DNA of 64,000 nt from Halopolyspora algeriensis (lineage in GTDB: Bacteria > Actinomycetota > Actinomycetes > Mycobacteriales > Pseudonocardiaceae), in NCBI RefSeq assembly GCF_003337235.1, contig NZ_QPJC01000001.1, forward strand, positions 641,419 through 705,418, given 5' to 3'. Below, one piece after another: positions 26,749-35,075 of the stretch (positions are counted from its first letter, which is position 1; every line of letters begins with the position of its first letter). A program made the position numbers and the translations under genes. Under the pieces are notes generated by a model. It ran no database searches. It saw only the letters and a list, made by a program, of their open reading frames with translations, and had not been told where the DNA came from.

Positions 26749-28508
26749 TGACCGGTCTCGTCGATGCCGCCTCGTTCAAGAGCGCCTGGCTGGACGGTTT
26801 CGTGACCGCCTACGGCCGCACTGTGCGCAAGGTGCCCGGAGCCTACGGCGTCGTCGGGCGTCATGCGCCCCGTCCGGGCAAGGTCTCGGTGATCATCGGT
26901 GGTGGCTGCGGGCACTACCCGGCGTTCGCCGGTCTGGTGGGGCCGGGCCTCGCCGATGCCGCCGTGATCGGCGACGTGTTCACCAGCCCGAGTGCGGAGC
27001 AGGTCTATCGCACCGCCCGCGCGGCCGACGGCGGTGCCGGGGTGCTGTTCAGCTACGGCAACTACTCCGGCGATGTGATGCACTTCGGTCTGGCCGCGCG
27101 CAGGCTGGCCGCCGAGGGCATCGACAGCCGTACCGTGCTGGTCACCGACGACGTCGCCAGCGGGACCGCCGACAACACCGAGGCGCGCCGGGGCGTGGCG
27201 GGCGACTTCTTCGTGTTCAAGGTCGCGGGCGCGGCGGCCGAGCGCGGTGACGACCTCGACACCGTGGCCGCCCTGGCGTCCAAGGCCAATGTCCGGACCC
27301 GCACCTACGGTGCCGCTTTCGGCGGCTGCACGCTGCCGGGGCAGGTCGATCCGCTGTTCACGGTGGAGCCCGGCCGGGTCGAGCTCGGACTGGGCATCCA
27401 CGGTGAGCCCGGCGCGCGCACGGTGGACCGGATGAGCGCGCAGGAACTGGCCGCCGAACTCGTGGACACGTTGCTGCCGCAGCTGCCGGACGGTGCCGAT
27501 CGCGTGGCGGTGCTGCTCAACGGCCTGGGCCGCACGAAGTACGAGGAGCTGTTCGCCTGCTATCCCGAGATCGAGCGCCGCCTGCGCAGCGCCGGATTGC
27601 GACCGCACCGTCCCGAGGTGGGCGAGTTCGTCACCTCGCTGGACATGGCGGGTCTGTCGCTGTCGCTGATGGTCCTCGACGACGAGCTCGCAGAACTCTA
27701 CGACGCGGGCTGTGCGACACCGGGCTTTCGTGCGCTGATCCCGCAGGTCTCCGGGGAGAACGAAACCCGTGAAGCGCCGTATCGCAGCGAGGGCGTCCCG
27801 GACGAGGCCCGTCACGGCGGTGTGGTGCACGCCCTGCTGGTGGCCGCGCTCGATCGCGTGTCCGGGCAGGAGGAGGAGCTCGGCCGCCTCGATGCGGTGG
27901 CCGGAGACGGTGACCACGGCCAGGGCATCGTGCGCGGTCTGCGTGCTGCCGTCGACGCCGCCGACCGAGCGGGAAGCCACTCCGGCGACGCGCGCTCCGT
28001 CGGTGATGCGCTGCTGTCGGCGGGAACCGCCCTGGCCGATGCCGCAGGCGGTGCCTCCGGTGCGCTCTACGGTGCGCTGCTCGGTGAGACCGGTGCGGGT
28101 CTGCGCCTCCGCGAGGGCTCGTCGGTCGACACGACCCTGCTCGCCGACGCCGTCCGCAGTGCCTGCGGCGCCGTGGCCGAACTCGGGGGTGCGCAGCGGG
28201 GGGACAAGACGCTGCTGGATGCCCTGGAGCCGTTCCGCGACACGCTGACCGAACAGGCGCACTCCGGAGCCGACGTCGTCCCGGCGGTGTCCGTGGCCGC
28301 ACTGGAGGCCACCAAGGCCGCCGAGGCCACGGCCGAGCTCGTCTCCGCTCGCGGACGGGCCTCCCGGCTCGGCGCTCGTGACCTGGGCACACCCGATCCC
28401 GGCGCCACTTCGCTCGCCCTGATGCTCACTGCGTTCGGTGAAGCGCTGACCGGCGGCGCCTGTGCGGCGGAGCCGTCGACGGAATCCCGACAAGGAGGGT
28501 TGACATGA
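26748..28508 (+). CDS. DhaK-DhaL fusion kinase (dihydroxyacetone/erythrulose kinase family)
   Basis: 586 residues. The DhaK half has GGGCGHYPAFAGLVGPG, GVLFSYGNYSGDVMHFG and the substrate-binding His218 in LGIHGEPG, which forms the hemiaminal with the ketone. The DhaL half from ~380 has the ATP/Mg motif AVAGDGDHGQGI and the later GGASGALYGALL and DAAGG loops. ATP-dependent single-chain kinases of this type act on dihydroxyacetone or on D- or L-erythrulose. Context (RpiB-family isomerase overlapping downstream in an ATGA, polyol permease nearby) favours a tetrulose kinase such as DerK or LerK of mycobacteria. The exact substrate is inference. Confidence 0.9.
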   Translation: MTGLVDAASFKSAWLDGFVTAYGRTVRKVPGAYGVVGRHAPRPGKVSVIIGGGCGHYPAFAGLVGPGLADAAVIGDVFTSPSAEQVYRTARAADGGAGVLFSYGNYSGDVMHFGLAARRLAAEGIDSRTVLVTDDVASGTADNTEARRGVAGDFFVFKVAGAAAERGDDLDTVAALASKANVRTRTYGAAFGGCTLPGQVDPLFTVEPGRVELGLGIHGEPGARTVDRMSAQELAAELVDTLLPQLPDGADRVAVLLNGLGRTKYEELFACYPEIERRLRSAGLRPHRPEVGEFVTSLDMAGLSLSLMVLDDELAELYDAGCATPGFRALIPQVSGENETREAPYRSEGVPDEARHGGVVHALLVAALDRVSGQEEELGRLDAVAGDGDHGQGIVRGLRAAVDAADRAGSHSGDARSVGDALLSAGTALADAAGGASGALYGALLGETGAGLRLREGSSVDTTLLADAVRSACGAVAELGGAQRGDKTLLDALEPFRDTLTEQAHSGADVVPAVSVAALEATKAAEATAELVSARGRASRLGARDLGTPDPGATSLALMLTAFGEALTGGACAAEPSTESRQGGLT

Positions 28509-28993
28509 CCGGTCTGACAGTGGCCGTCGCGGCCGACAACGCGGGTGTGCGGCTCAAGAACAGCCTTGCCGAACTGCTCGGCGGGGACCACCGCGTTGCC
28601 GATGTGCTGGACTTCGGCGTGCCCGACGAAGCCGACGATCGTGCCTATCCCCGTCTGGCGCTGACCGCCGCCGAGGCGATCGCGCGCGGTGAGGCGGAGC
28701 GGGGAGTGCTGATCTGCGGCACCGGAATCGGTATGTGCATCTCGGCGAACAAGGTCGACGGGGTGCGCGCCACCGTCGCGCACGACTCCTACTCGGTGGA
28801 GCGCTCCATCAAGTCCAACGATTGCCAGATCCTGACCATGGGATCCCGCGTCATCGGCCCCGAGCTGGCCAAACGCCTGGTCACCGAGTGGATCGGATAC
28901 ACCTTCGACCCCACTTCGGCGAGTGCTGCCAAGGTGGCCTACATCACCGACTACGAGCACCACCACTCGACATCTGCGGCCTCCGGTCGCTGA
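28505..28993 (+). CDS. RpiB/LacAB-family sugar-phosphate isomerase
   Basis: 162 residues; its ATG overlaps the kinase stop (ATGA). The active-site Cys is residue 71 in GVLICGTGIGMCISANKVDGVRA, with SNDCQILTMGSRVIGPELA typical of RpiB proteins. The usual DHxG near the N-terminus is DNAG here, so a His common in ribose-5-phosphate isomerases is missing. This points to a tetrose or other ketose-phosphate isomerase (DerI/EryI type) rather than housekeeping RpiB. It would convert the kinase product to an aldose phosphate such as erythrose-4-phosphate; that step is inference. Confidence 0.88.
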   Translation: MTGLTVAVAADNAGVRLKNSLAELLGGDHRVADVLDFGVPDEADDRAYPRLALTAAEAIARGEAERGVLICGTGIGMCISANKVDGVRATVAHDSYSVERSIKSNDCQILTMGSRVIGPELAKRLVTEWIGYTFDPTSASAAKVAYITDYEHHHSTSAASGR

Positions 28994-29007
28994 AGGAGGA
29001 ACCCACC

Positions 29008-30033
29008 GTGCGCGTTCTGGCAGCAGGCGACCATTTCGTCGGCCCCGGTCTGCTCGATGCGGCCCTGCGTCGTGAACTGGACGCTCCCGAGATCACCACG
29101 CTCGAACTGCCCTGGCCGGTCGAGCCCTTCGGCCCTGTCGGTGGCGTCGAGGAGGCCAGCGGTACCGAAGAGCAACTCATCGCAGCCCTCGGTGCTGCTC
29201 GCGCGTGCGTCACCCAGATGGCGCCGTTCACCGAGCGTGTCTTCGCCGCGGCCCCCGAGCTGGAACTGGTCGCGGTGTGCCGTGGCGGGCCCGTCAACGT
29301 GGACCTGGCAGCCGCCACCCGGGCCGGAGTCGCGGTCACCTACGCGCCGGGGCGTAACGCCGCCGCGGCCGCCGAGTACGCGATCGGGATGATGCTCGCG
29401 GCACTGCGCCGCATCCCGGCCTCGGACGCCGAACTCAAACACGGCCGGTGGCGCGGTGACCTCTACGCCTATCCCGAGGCAGGGGTCGAGCTCGACGGCA
29501 CCACCGTCGGGCTGGTCGGCTACGGCGCCATCGGCCGCATCGTGGCTCGCGTGCTGCGTGCCTTCGGGGCCACCGTGCTGGTCTCGGATCCCTACGCCGA
29601 TCCCGACGAGCTGGCGCGCGAGGGCGTCGAGCTGCTCCCCCTGGAGGAGCTGCTTCCGCGCAGCACCGTGGTGAGCTTGCACGCCCGGCTGACTCCGGAA
29701 ACCAAGCAGCTGCTCAACGCCGACACACTCGCGCTGCTTCCGCACGGAGCCGTGCTCGTCAATACCGCGCGGGGCGGGCTGCTCGACTACGCGCCACTGC
29801 CCGAGATGCTGCGCAGTGGTCGCCTCGGCGCACTGGCCCTCGACGTTTACGACATCGAGCCCCCGCCGCCGGACTGGGCGCTGCACCAGGCACCCAATGT
29901 CATCACCACTCCGCACCTGGCCGGGGCGACCCGTCAGACCGCGCACCGGGCCGCCGACATCGTGGCGGCCGAGGTCGGACGGTTCGCCCGAGGGGAACCA
30001 CTGGCACACATGGCCAACCCCCGAACCGGGTGA
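29008..30033 (+). CDS. D-2-hydroxyacid dehydrogenase (phosphoglycerate-dehydrogenase-like)
   Basis: 341 residues from GTG 29008 with AAGGAGGA before it. Rossmann motif GLVGYGAIGRIVARVL, catalytic Arg in VNTARGG, Glu in DVYDIEPPP and His in TTPHLAGAT are all present. It should interconvert a 2-hydroxyacid and 2-ketoacid with NAD(H), in the cytosol. Place in the polyol operon suggests a sugar-acid side branch, but the substrate is unknown. The TGA stop at 30031-30033 lies inside the left arm of a 47-base palindromic repeat, so the repeat shaped the end of this gene. Confidence 0.88.
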   Translation: MRVLAAGDHFVGPGLLDAALRRELDAPEITTLELPWPVEPFGPVGGVEEASGTEEQLIAALGAARACVTQMAPFTERVFAAAPELELVAVCRGGPVNVDLAAATRAGVAVTYAPGRNAAAAAEYAIGMMLAALRRIPASDAELKHGRWRGDLYAYPEAGVELDGTTVGLVGYGAIGRIVARVLRAFGATVLVSDPYADPDELAREGVELLPLEELLPRSTVVSLHARLTPETKQLLNADTLALLPHGAVLVNTARGGLLDYAPLPEMLRSGRLGALALDVYDIEPPPPDWALHQAPNVITTPHLAGATRQTAHRAADIVAAEVGRFARGEPLAHMANPRTG

Positions 30034-30076
30034 ACGGAACTTTCGTCACTTCTACGCGGGTGAAAGTTCCGTTCAC
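30030..30076. repeat. 47-base palindromic element, copy 1
   Basis: Arms GTGAACGGAACTTTC (30030-30044) and GAAAGTTCCGTTCAC (30062-30076) pair perfectly around a 17-base loop. The same arms and total length recur at 31711-31757 and 41704-41750, with unrelated loops. Bases 2-4 of the left arm are the stop codon of the dehydrogenase gene. The element sits between two genes of the right polyol operon and could fold in the mRNA. Confidence 0.85.
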
Positions 30077-30120
30077 TCCCTTTCGCGACAGTCCGCACTT
30101 CCCGATCCCGAGGACCAGCC

Positions 30121-31581
30121 ATGATCATCGCTGTCGATATCGGTACCTCGCTGACCAAGGCCGCCTGCTTCGACGAACACGGCACGATCCTGGCCGAGGC
30201 CGGCGAGCAGTCCCGTCTGGTCCACTACCCGGACGGTCGTGTGGAGCAGGACCTCGACGACGTCGTGTCCACTGTGGCCACCGTGGTCCGGGACGTGAAC
30301 GCGCGCACCGCGCAGCGCCCCCGTGCGGTGGCTCTGACCGGCCAGGGGGACGGACTGTGGCTGCGCGATGCCGACGGCCGTCCCGTGCGCCCGCCCATTT
30401 CGTGGATGGACGGCCGCGCGGCGGGACTCGTCGAGCAGTGGCAGGACACCGGGATCAGTCACCGGGTCTATGAGCGCACCGGCAACGGTCTCTTCCCCGG
30501 TGCGCAGGCACCGCTGCTGGCGTACCTGCGCGATACCGAACCCGCCTCCCTCGAACAGGCCGTGGTCGCCGGCTACTGCGTGGACTCGGTATTGCACGTG
30601 CTCACCGGTGAGATCAGCGTGGATGCCTCCGATGCATCGGTCCCGTTCCTCAACGCCGGTACCCGCTGCTACGACCAGGAAGCACTCGCGGCCTGTGGTC
30701 TGACCGACCATCAGCGGCTGCTGCCCAAACCGGCCCAACCCCGCCAACTGTTCCAGCTCGATGCCACCGGCGCCGAACTGCTCGATCTTCCGAGCGGCCT
30801 GCCGGTGACCGCGGGACCGTTCGACCTGCCCGCCTGCGCCATCGGCGGCGGAATCCAGCAGCCGGGGGATGGCCTGCTCACCGTCGGAACCACGCTGGCC
30901 TGCCAGGTACTCACCGACGTGAACGCGACGCGCGAGCACGCCGAACCCTCGGGAATGTGGCTGTGCACCCCGGACGAGAACCGGCTGTTGCACGGCATGC
31001 CCGCCATGGTCGGCACGGCAGGCCTCGACTGGATCCTCGACCTGTTCGGTCTGACCATCGCCGACCTCGGTGCCCTGCTGGACGAGAGCCCTCCCGGCGC
31101 GCACAACGTCTCGGCACTGCCCTTCCTGGCGCCCGGAGGTGAGCGTGCCCCGTTCGTCGACCCTCGTGCGAGCGGTCAGCTCAGTGGTGTTCGACTCGGC
31201 ACCACTCGAAGCGATGTGGTGCGGGCGGTCTGCGAGAGCGTGGCCTACGCCGCACGGCACTGCTTCGACGCCGCGGGGCTGGAAGGCCGGCTCGTGGCCT
31301 GTGGTGGCGGAACCCGCTCACAGCCCTGGGCCCAGGTCTTCGCCGACATCCTCGGGCGCACCCTGCACATCCCGGACGACCCGGGGATGGGTGCGCGGGG
31401 TGCGGCGATCACGGCCGCGCGGGCGCTGGGGGATTCCGTCGACGTCCAGGAATGGACCGGGGTCAATCGCCGTGTCACCCCGAATCCTCGGGTTCGCGAT
31501 CACTACGATGCGGGGTACCGGCGTTACCGGGACACCCTCGAGGTCACGCGCGAGTTGTGGCGCAGCACCGCGGGCGGGTAG
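30121..31581 (+). CDS. FGGY carbohydrate kinase, erythritol/xylulokinase-like
   Basis: 486 residues. AVDIGTSLTKAACFD is the first FGGY phosphate loop; VALTGQGDGLWL and PPISWMDGRAAG hold the substrate Asp region; LTVGTTLACQVL and LVACGGGTRSQPWAQVFADILG complete the fold. The GQGDG and WMDGRA segments resemble erythritol kinase EryA and L-xylulose kinases. It is the last gene of the right arm, 87 bases after the dehydrogenase with a palindromic repeat between. It differs clearly from the left-arm FGGY kinase, so the locus likely handles two polyols or two phosphorylation steps. Confidence 0.88.
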   Translation: MIIAVDIGTSLTKAACFDEHGTILAEAGEQSRLVHYPDGRVEQDLDDVVSTVATVVRDVNARTAQRPRAVALTGQGDGLWLRDADGRPVRPPISWMDGRAAGLVEQWQDTGISHRVYERTGNGLFPGAQAPLLAYLRDTEPASLEQAVVAGYCVDSVLHVLTGEISVDASDASVPFLNAGTRCYDQEALAACGLTDHQRLLPKPAQPRQLFQLDATGAELLDLPSGLPVTAGPFDLPACAIGGGIQQPGDGLLTVGTTLACQVLTDVNATREHAEPSGMWLCTPDENRLLHGMPAMVGTAGLDWILDLFGLTIADLGALLDESPPGAHNVSALPFLAPGGERAPFVDPRASGQLSGVRLGTTRSDVVRAVCESVAYAARHCFDAAGLEGRLVACGGGTRSQPWAQVFADILGRTLHIPDDPGMGARGAAITAARALGDSVDVQEWTGVNRRVTPNPRVRDHYDAGYRRYRDTLEVTRELWRSTAGG

Positions 31582-31710
31582 TCGGTGACGCGGAAGGTCT
31601 GCCACCGCCCCACGGTTTCCGGTGCGGTCGCATCGGCACCGGAAGCGGACTCGCGGCCGGCACTGTCGGATCCCTCGTCCGGGAAGGGTCGCGAGTCCGT
31701 CCCGGGAAGG

Positions 31711-31757
31711 GTGAACGGAACTTTCGTTCCTTCTGCAGGAGTGAAAGTTCCGTTCAC
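31711..31757. repeat. 47-base palindromic element, copy 2
   Basis: Arms GTGAACGGAACTTTC (31711-31725) and GAAAGTTCCGTTCAC (31743-31757) are identical to those of copy 1; the loop differs. It lies between the stops of the FGGY kinase (plus) and arginine deiminase (minus) genes, which is where a two-way terminator would be expected. Confidence 0.85.
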
Positions 31758-31765
31758 TCCGTGCG

Positions 31766-32962
31766 CTACAGGGCTCCGCGGGCGATCGGCGAGGACATGC
31801 AGCGGGGCCCACCGCGGCCGGAGCCGAGTTCGGAGCCGCGGATGCGCAGCACCTCGATGCCCGCTTCCTCCAGGCGGGCGTTGGTTTCGACGTTGCGCTC
31901 GTAGGCCACGACCACGCCCGGAGACACGGCGAGGGTGTTGTTGCCGTCCTCCCACTGCTCGCGTTCGGCGGTGACCGGGTCGAGGCCGGTGTCGATGACG
32001 CGGATGCGGTCGATGCCCATCGCTTCGGCGGCGGATTCCAGGAACGGTTCCGGTCCCGAGACCTTGATGTCGTCGCCGGCGGGCTGCAGCGAGTACGCCG
32101 TCAGCGTGTCCTGCACCGCCGGATACATCACCACGGTGTCGCGGTCGACCATCGTGCAGACGGTGTCCAGGTGCATCGAGGCGCGTGTCTGCGCGATCGG
32201 CACCGCGAGCACGGTGTGGGCGAGGTCGTCGGCGAACATCGAGCGGGCGAGCGATTCGGCGCCGGCCGGGCTGGTGCGCTCGCCGACACCGATCGCGGCG
32301 ACGCCGGGTGCGAGCTGCAGCACGTCACCACCTTCGACCGGTGCCGAGTGCGCACCGTAGGCGCGGGCAGTGCGCGAGAACCTCGGGTGGTAGGCGTAGA
32401 CGAGATCGGTCAGCGCGGACTCGCGGCGCCGCGCGGGCATCGCCAGTGCCGTGATGGCCACCCGGTCACCCACCCACACCGAGGAGTCGCGGGTGAACAG
32501 CAGGTTCGGCAGCGGGTCGATGACGAAGTCGTGTGCGTGGTGCATGCGCCGCACCAGGGACTGCCCCTCGGCGGCGGGCAGTTCCTCGAACGTCATCCCG
32601 GCGATCAGGGTTCGGGCCAGGGTATCGTTGTCCACACTGTATAGATGAGAGCGCAGGGTGTCGGCGATCTCGGTGCCGAGCCTGCGCTCGTCCACGCCGC
32701 TGTGCGTCGCCGCCGCCCGGGCGCGCGGATCGTCGAGTGCCTCGGCCAGTAGTTCGTGCAGCAGCAGGACCTCGACACCCCGACTGCGCAGGAGATCGGT
32801 GAATGCGTCGTGCTCGTCCTGCGCGCGGTCGACCCACGGGATCGCGTCGAACAGCAACTGGTCGCTGTTGCGCGGCGTGAGCCGCTTCAGTTCAGTGCCC
32901 GGACGGTGCAGCAGAACGGTGTGCAGCGGGCCGACTTCACTGGCCACGTGTGGTGTGCTCAC
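31766..32962 (-). CDS. arcA: Arginine deiminase
   Basis: 398 residues from GTG 32962. The pentein fold has [25 protein letters not shown], the EGGDVLQL and [17 protein letters not shown] loops, and nucleophile Cys388 in [11 protein letters not shown]. It converts arginine to citrulline and ammonia. In the usual pathway ornithine carbamoyltransferase, carbamate kinase and an antiporter follow, but none is encoded beside it here. A lone ArcA can serve acid tolerance, ammonia supply or arginine control. It is convergent with the polyol operon. Confidence 0.96.
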   Translation of the reverse strand: MSTPHVASEVGPLHTVLLHRPGTELKRLTPRNSDQLLFDAIPWVDRAQDEHDAFTDLLRSRGVEVLLLHELLAEALDDPRARAAATHSGVDERRLGTEIADTLRSHLYSVDNDTLARTLIAGMTFEELPAAEGQSLVRRMHHAHDFVIDPLPNLLFTRDSSVWVGDRVAITALAMPARRRESALTDLVYAYHPRFSRTARAYGAHSAPVEGGDVLQLAPGVAAIGVGERTSPAGAESLARSMFADDLAHTVLAVPIAQTRASMHLDTVCTMVDRDTVVMYPAVQDTLTAYSLQPAGDDIKVSGPEPFLESAAEAMGIDRIRVIDTGLDPVTAEREQWEDGNNTLAVSPGVVVAYERNVETNARLEEAGIEVLRIRGSELGSGRGGPRCMSSPIARGAL

Positions 32963-33074
32963 GACGTGAAAGCCTAGTCGTCATGAGCGGAATCGGCCGT
33001 ATTGCTCCGCATATTCGAAAGAATATTAACGATATATGGCGGTATTCGAGCGATTCGTTGCATCGGCTGTGCGA

Positions 33075-33908
33075 TCAGGGCAGCCACGACGCCTGGTCGC
33101 GCAACAGTGCATAGCCGAGGAAAGCCACCACGTCGATCAGCCCGTGCCCGATGATCAACGCCCACAGCCGGTTGGTGCGTTGCCAGATCCGGCCGTAGAC
33201 CAGGCCCATCACGACATTGCCGACGAACCCGCCGAAACCCTGGTAGAGGTGGTAGGAACCGCGCAGGAGAGCCGAGAGCCACAGCGCGCGATTCTCCGAG
33301 GCACCGAGCTGGCGCAGCCGGGTCAGCAGGTAGCCGACGACGAGGACTTCCTCGGCCACGGAATTGCCGAAAGCCGCCAGCACCAGGACCGGTGCCCGCC
33401 ACCACGTATCGTCCAGGGTGGACGGCTGTACGGTCAGGTTCAGGCCCAGTGCATGCGCCACGAGGTACAACCCCAGCCCCGGGATGCCGATCAGCGCGGC
33501 CAGCCCCACACCCCCGGCGAGATCCCGGAGCGGGCGAGTGCGGTCGAGCCCGATGCGGGCCAGTGCGATCCCGCCGCGCCACAGCAGGTAGGCGCCGAGC
33601 GCTCCCCAGGCGAACAGGTGTGCCGCTCCCGCGAGTTGCTGCATGAGATCCAGCAGGCCGAGGTGGGCCTGCGGAGCGTTGATCCCCGCGCTCTGCTCGG
33701 CGAGGGGGGTGGTGCGCAGCAGCGCGTCGAGCAGGGACAGCAGGCTCTGCAGGGCTGCCGCCCCGAGGGTGACGGTGAAGACGATGACCAGTTCGACGAT
33801 CAGTGCTCGGCGTTCGCCGGGGTCGGTGACGGTGGCGGGCGCGTCGGGCCGAGCGGGAACCAGCCACGCGTGCAGGCCGGTGCGCCGCGTGTGCGAGGGC
33901 GTGCTCAC
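33075..33908 (-). CDS. CPBP-family intramembrane glutamic protease (CAAX/Abi-like)
   Basis: 277 residues from GTG 33908. About seven membrane helices. Motif 1 FGNSVAEEVLVVGYLLTRL has the paired Glu followed by Arg, motif 2 is LRGSYHLYQGFGGFVGNV, and motif 3 is LIIGHGLIDVVAFLG. These are the catalytic features of the CPBP (Rce1-like) family. Substrates in actinobacteria are unknown. The gene is separated from arcA by an AT-rich gap (32990-33050) and precedes nothing obviously related. Confidence 0.87.
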   Translation of the reverse strand: MSTPSHTRRTGLHAWLVPARPDAPATVTDPGERRALIVELVIVFTVTLGAAALQSLLSLLDALLRTTPLAEQSAGINAPQAHLGLLDLMQQLAGAAHLFAWGALGAYLLWRGGIALARIGLDRTRPLRDLAGGVGLAALIGIPGLGLYLVAHALGLNLTVQPSTLDDTWWRAPVLVLAAFGNSVAEEVLVVGYLLTRLRQLGASENRALWLSALLRGSYHLYQGFGGFVGNVVMGLVYGRIWQRTNRLWALIIGHGLIDVVAFLGYALLRDQASWLP

Positions 33909-33968
33909 GCCGCAGCACGCTACCTGCCGAGCGTGGTGCGGCGGTGACGACACGATTGTCGCGCGACC

Positions 33969-34748
33969 TCACTGCCGGCGTTGAGCGGCCAGGAAGGGGC
34001 AACCGAGGAGGCGTTGCAGTTCGCGACCGAGGTGCTCGGCGTCGGCGACGGGACGGGAGAAGGCCAGCCGCACGTCGTGGTCGCCGTCGACGGATTCCAC
34101 CCGCAGCCGGATCCCGTACCGATCCAACCCGAGCGGGCGTACGTGCCCGCCCCGTAGCTGATCCGGCAGGTGCCGGGTGAGCGACCCGACGACGTCGCGG
34201 TGTGACAGTTCCAGGTGCCGCAGCCACTCGTCCTCCTGGAGGCAGAACGGGTCCGCGCTCGCTGCGGTGAATTCCTCGGGAAGTATCGGGCAGGTGTTCT
34301 CGGAGTCGGCCAGTACGAGCGAGGCCGGCTCCAGGCGCAGCACGGTCGCCCCGTGGCCCGCGTCGAGCAGGCGCGGGTCGGGCCGCTGCTCGGCGACCGC
34401 GAGAACATCGGCGTGCGCGTGCGCCGCCTCGGGGACGCGCAGCCACCCGCTCAGCCACAGCAGTCCCCGCACCGGTTCGCGCAGCCGCACCGGTGTGGGA
34501 TCGGTGACCTCCAGCATCGCGCCGAGCTCGCCACGAGGGGCCTGCCAGGCGGCACCGACGAGGGGGTGTTCATCGGCCAGCAGCACGGTGGCCGTGCCGT
34601 CGGGATGCACGTGGTGCAGCAGTGGCTGGATCCGTGTCGACGTGTCGCTCGACGGCAGCAGGGCGGCACGGCCGACCCGCATGGCGATGGTCCGGGCACG
34701 TTCGGCCGGGCTCGGCGCCGCGGGGCGGCGGGTCGTCGTCTCGCCCAT
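33969..34748 (-). CDS. DUF2470-domain protein under iron-box control
   Basis: 259 residues from the ATG at 34748, with GGAGGTGAG just upstream. The N-terminal half (SPAERARTIAMRVGRAALLP, TATVLLADEHPLVGAAW) resembles split-barrel proteins. The C-terminal ~80 residues (LQEDEWLRHLELSHRDVVGSL, LDRYGIRLRVESVDGDHDVRLAFSRPV) are the DUF2470 domain found in heme-binding HugZ-like and related proteins. A strong IdeR-like operator lies 15 bases before the start. The protein is therefore probably made under iron limitation, perhaps for heme or siderophore iron handling. Enzyme activity is not known. Confidence 0.85.
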   Translation of the reverse strand: MGETTTRRPAAPSPAERARTIAMRVGRAALLPSSDTSTRIQPLLHHVHPDGTATVLLADEHPLVGAAWQAPRGELGAMLEVTDPTPVRLREPVRGLLWLSGWLRVPEAAHAHADVLAVAEQRPDPRLLDAGHGATVLRLEPASLVLADSENTCPILPEEFTAASADPFCLQEDEWLRHLELSHRDVVGSLTRHLPDQLRGGHVRPLGLDRYGIRLRVESVDGDHDVRLAFSRPVADAEHLGRELQRLLGCPFLAAQRRQ

Positions 34749-34762
34749 TGCTCACCTCCTGA

Positions 34763-34781
34763 TTAGGCAAGCCTAACTTGC
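34763..34781 (-). promoter_or_regulatory. IdeR/DtxR-type iron box
   Basis: TTAGGCAAGCCTAACTTGC holds the inverted repeat TTAGGC-AA-GCCTAA, close to the IdeR consensus TTAGGTTAGSCTAACCTAA in its first 15 bases. Its position 15 bases before the DUF2470 start codon is typical of repressed iron-acquisition genes. The adjoining 34782-35075 stretch holds no gene I can support. Confidence 0.82.
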
Positions 34782-35075
34782 ACGGTCGCGGAGGGGAAAT
34801 CGTCACGCGGATCTCTTCATACCAGCCGCCGCGGACAGGCGAAGGCCGCCATCGGAGTTACGGCCGAGGGTGCAGCCGACCCGTTCGGAGCATGGACCGG
34901 TCGGGGTGGGGGCCGCTCGGCGCATCCGATCGCGGTGCCGGTGGTGTCGAGGATGTGTCCGACGGCCACGGTGCCGCCGTGGCGCGGCGGGAATACCCTC
35001 GAGGCGCCCGGCGACTCACCCCGACGGGTGTGCGCTTTTCGGGCACCTTTGTTCACTGGCCGGTACGGCATTAGC

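Noticed and set aside
30030..31757. Palindromic elements as ordinary Rho-independent terminators
   Set aside because: Copy 2 could act so, but the arms are the same sequence in three unlike contexts, one inside a gene, and lack T-tracts. A dispersed repeat is the better description.
34782..35075. Small plus-strand frames in the gap between the iron box and the fahA-linked gene
   Set aside because: No ribosome site, domain or conserved-looking sequence; composition resembles random GC-rich DNA.
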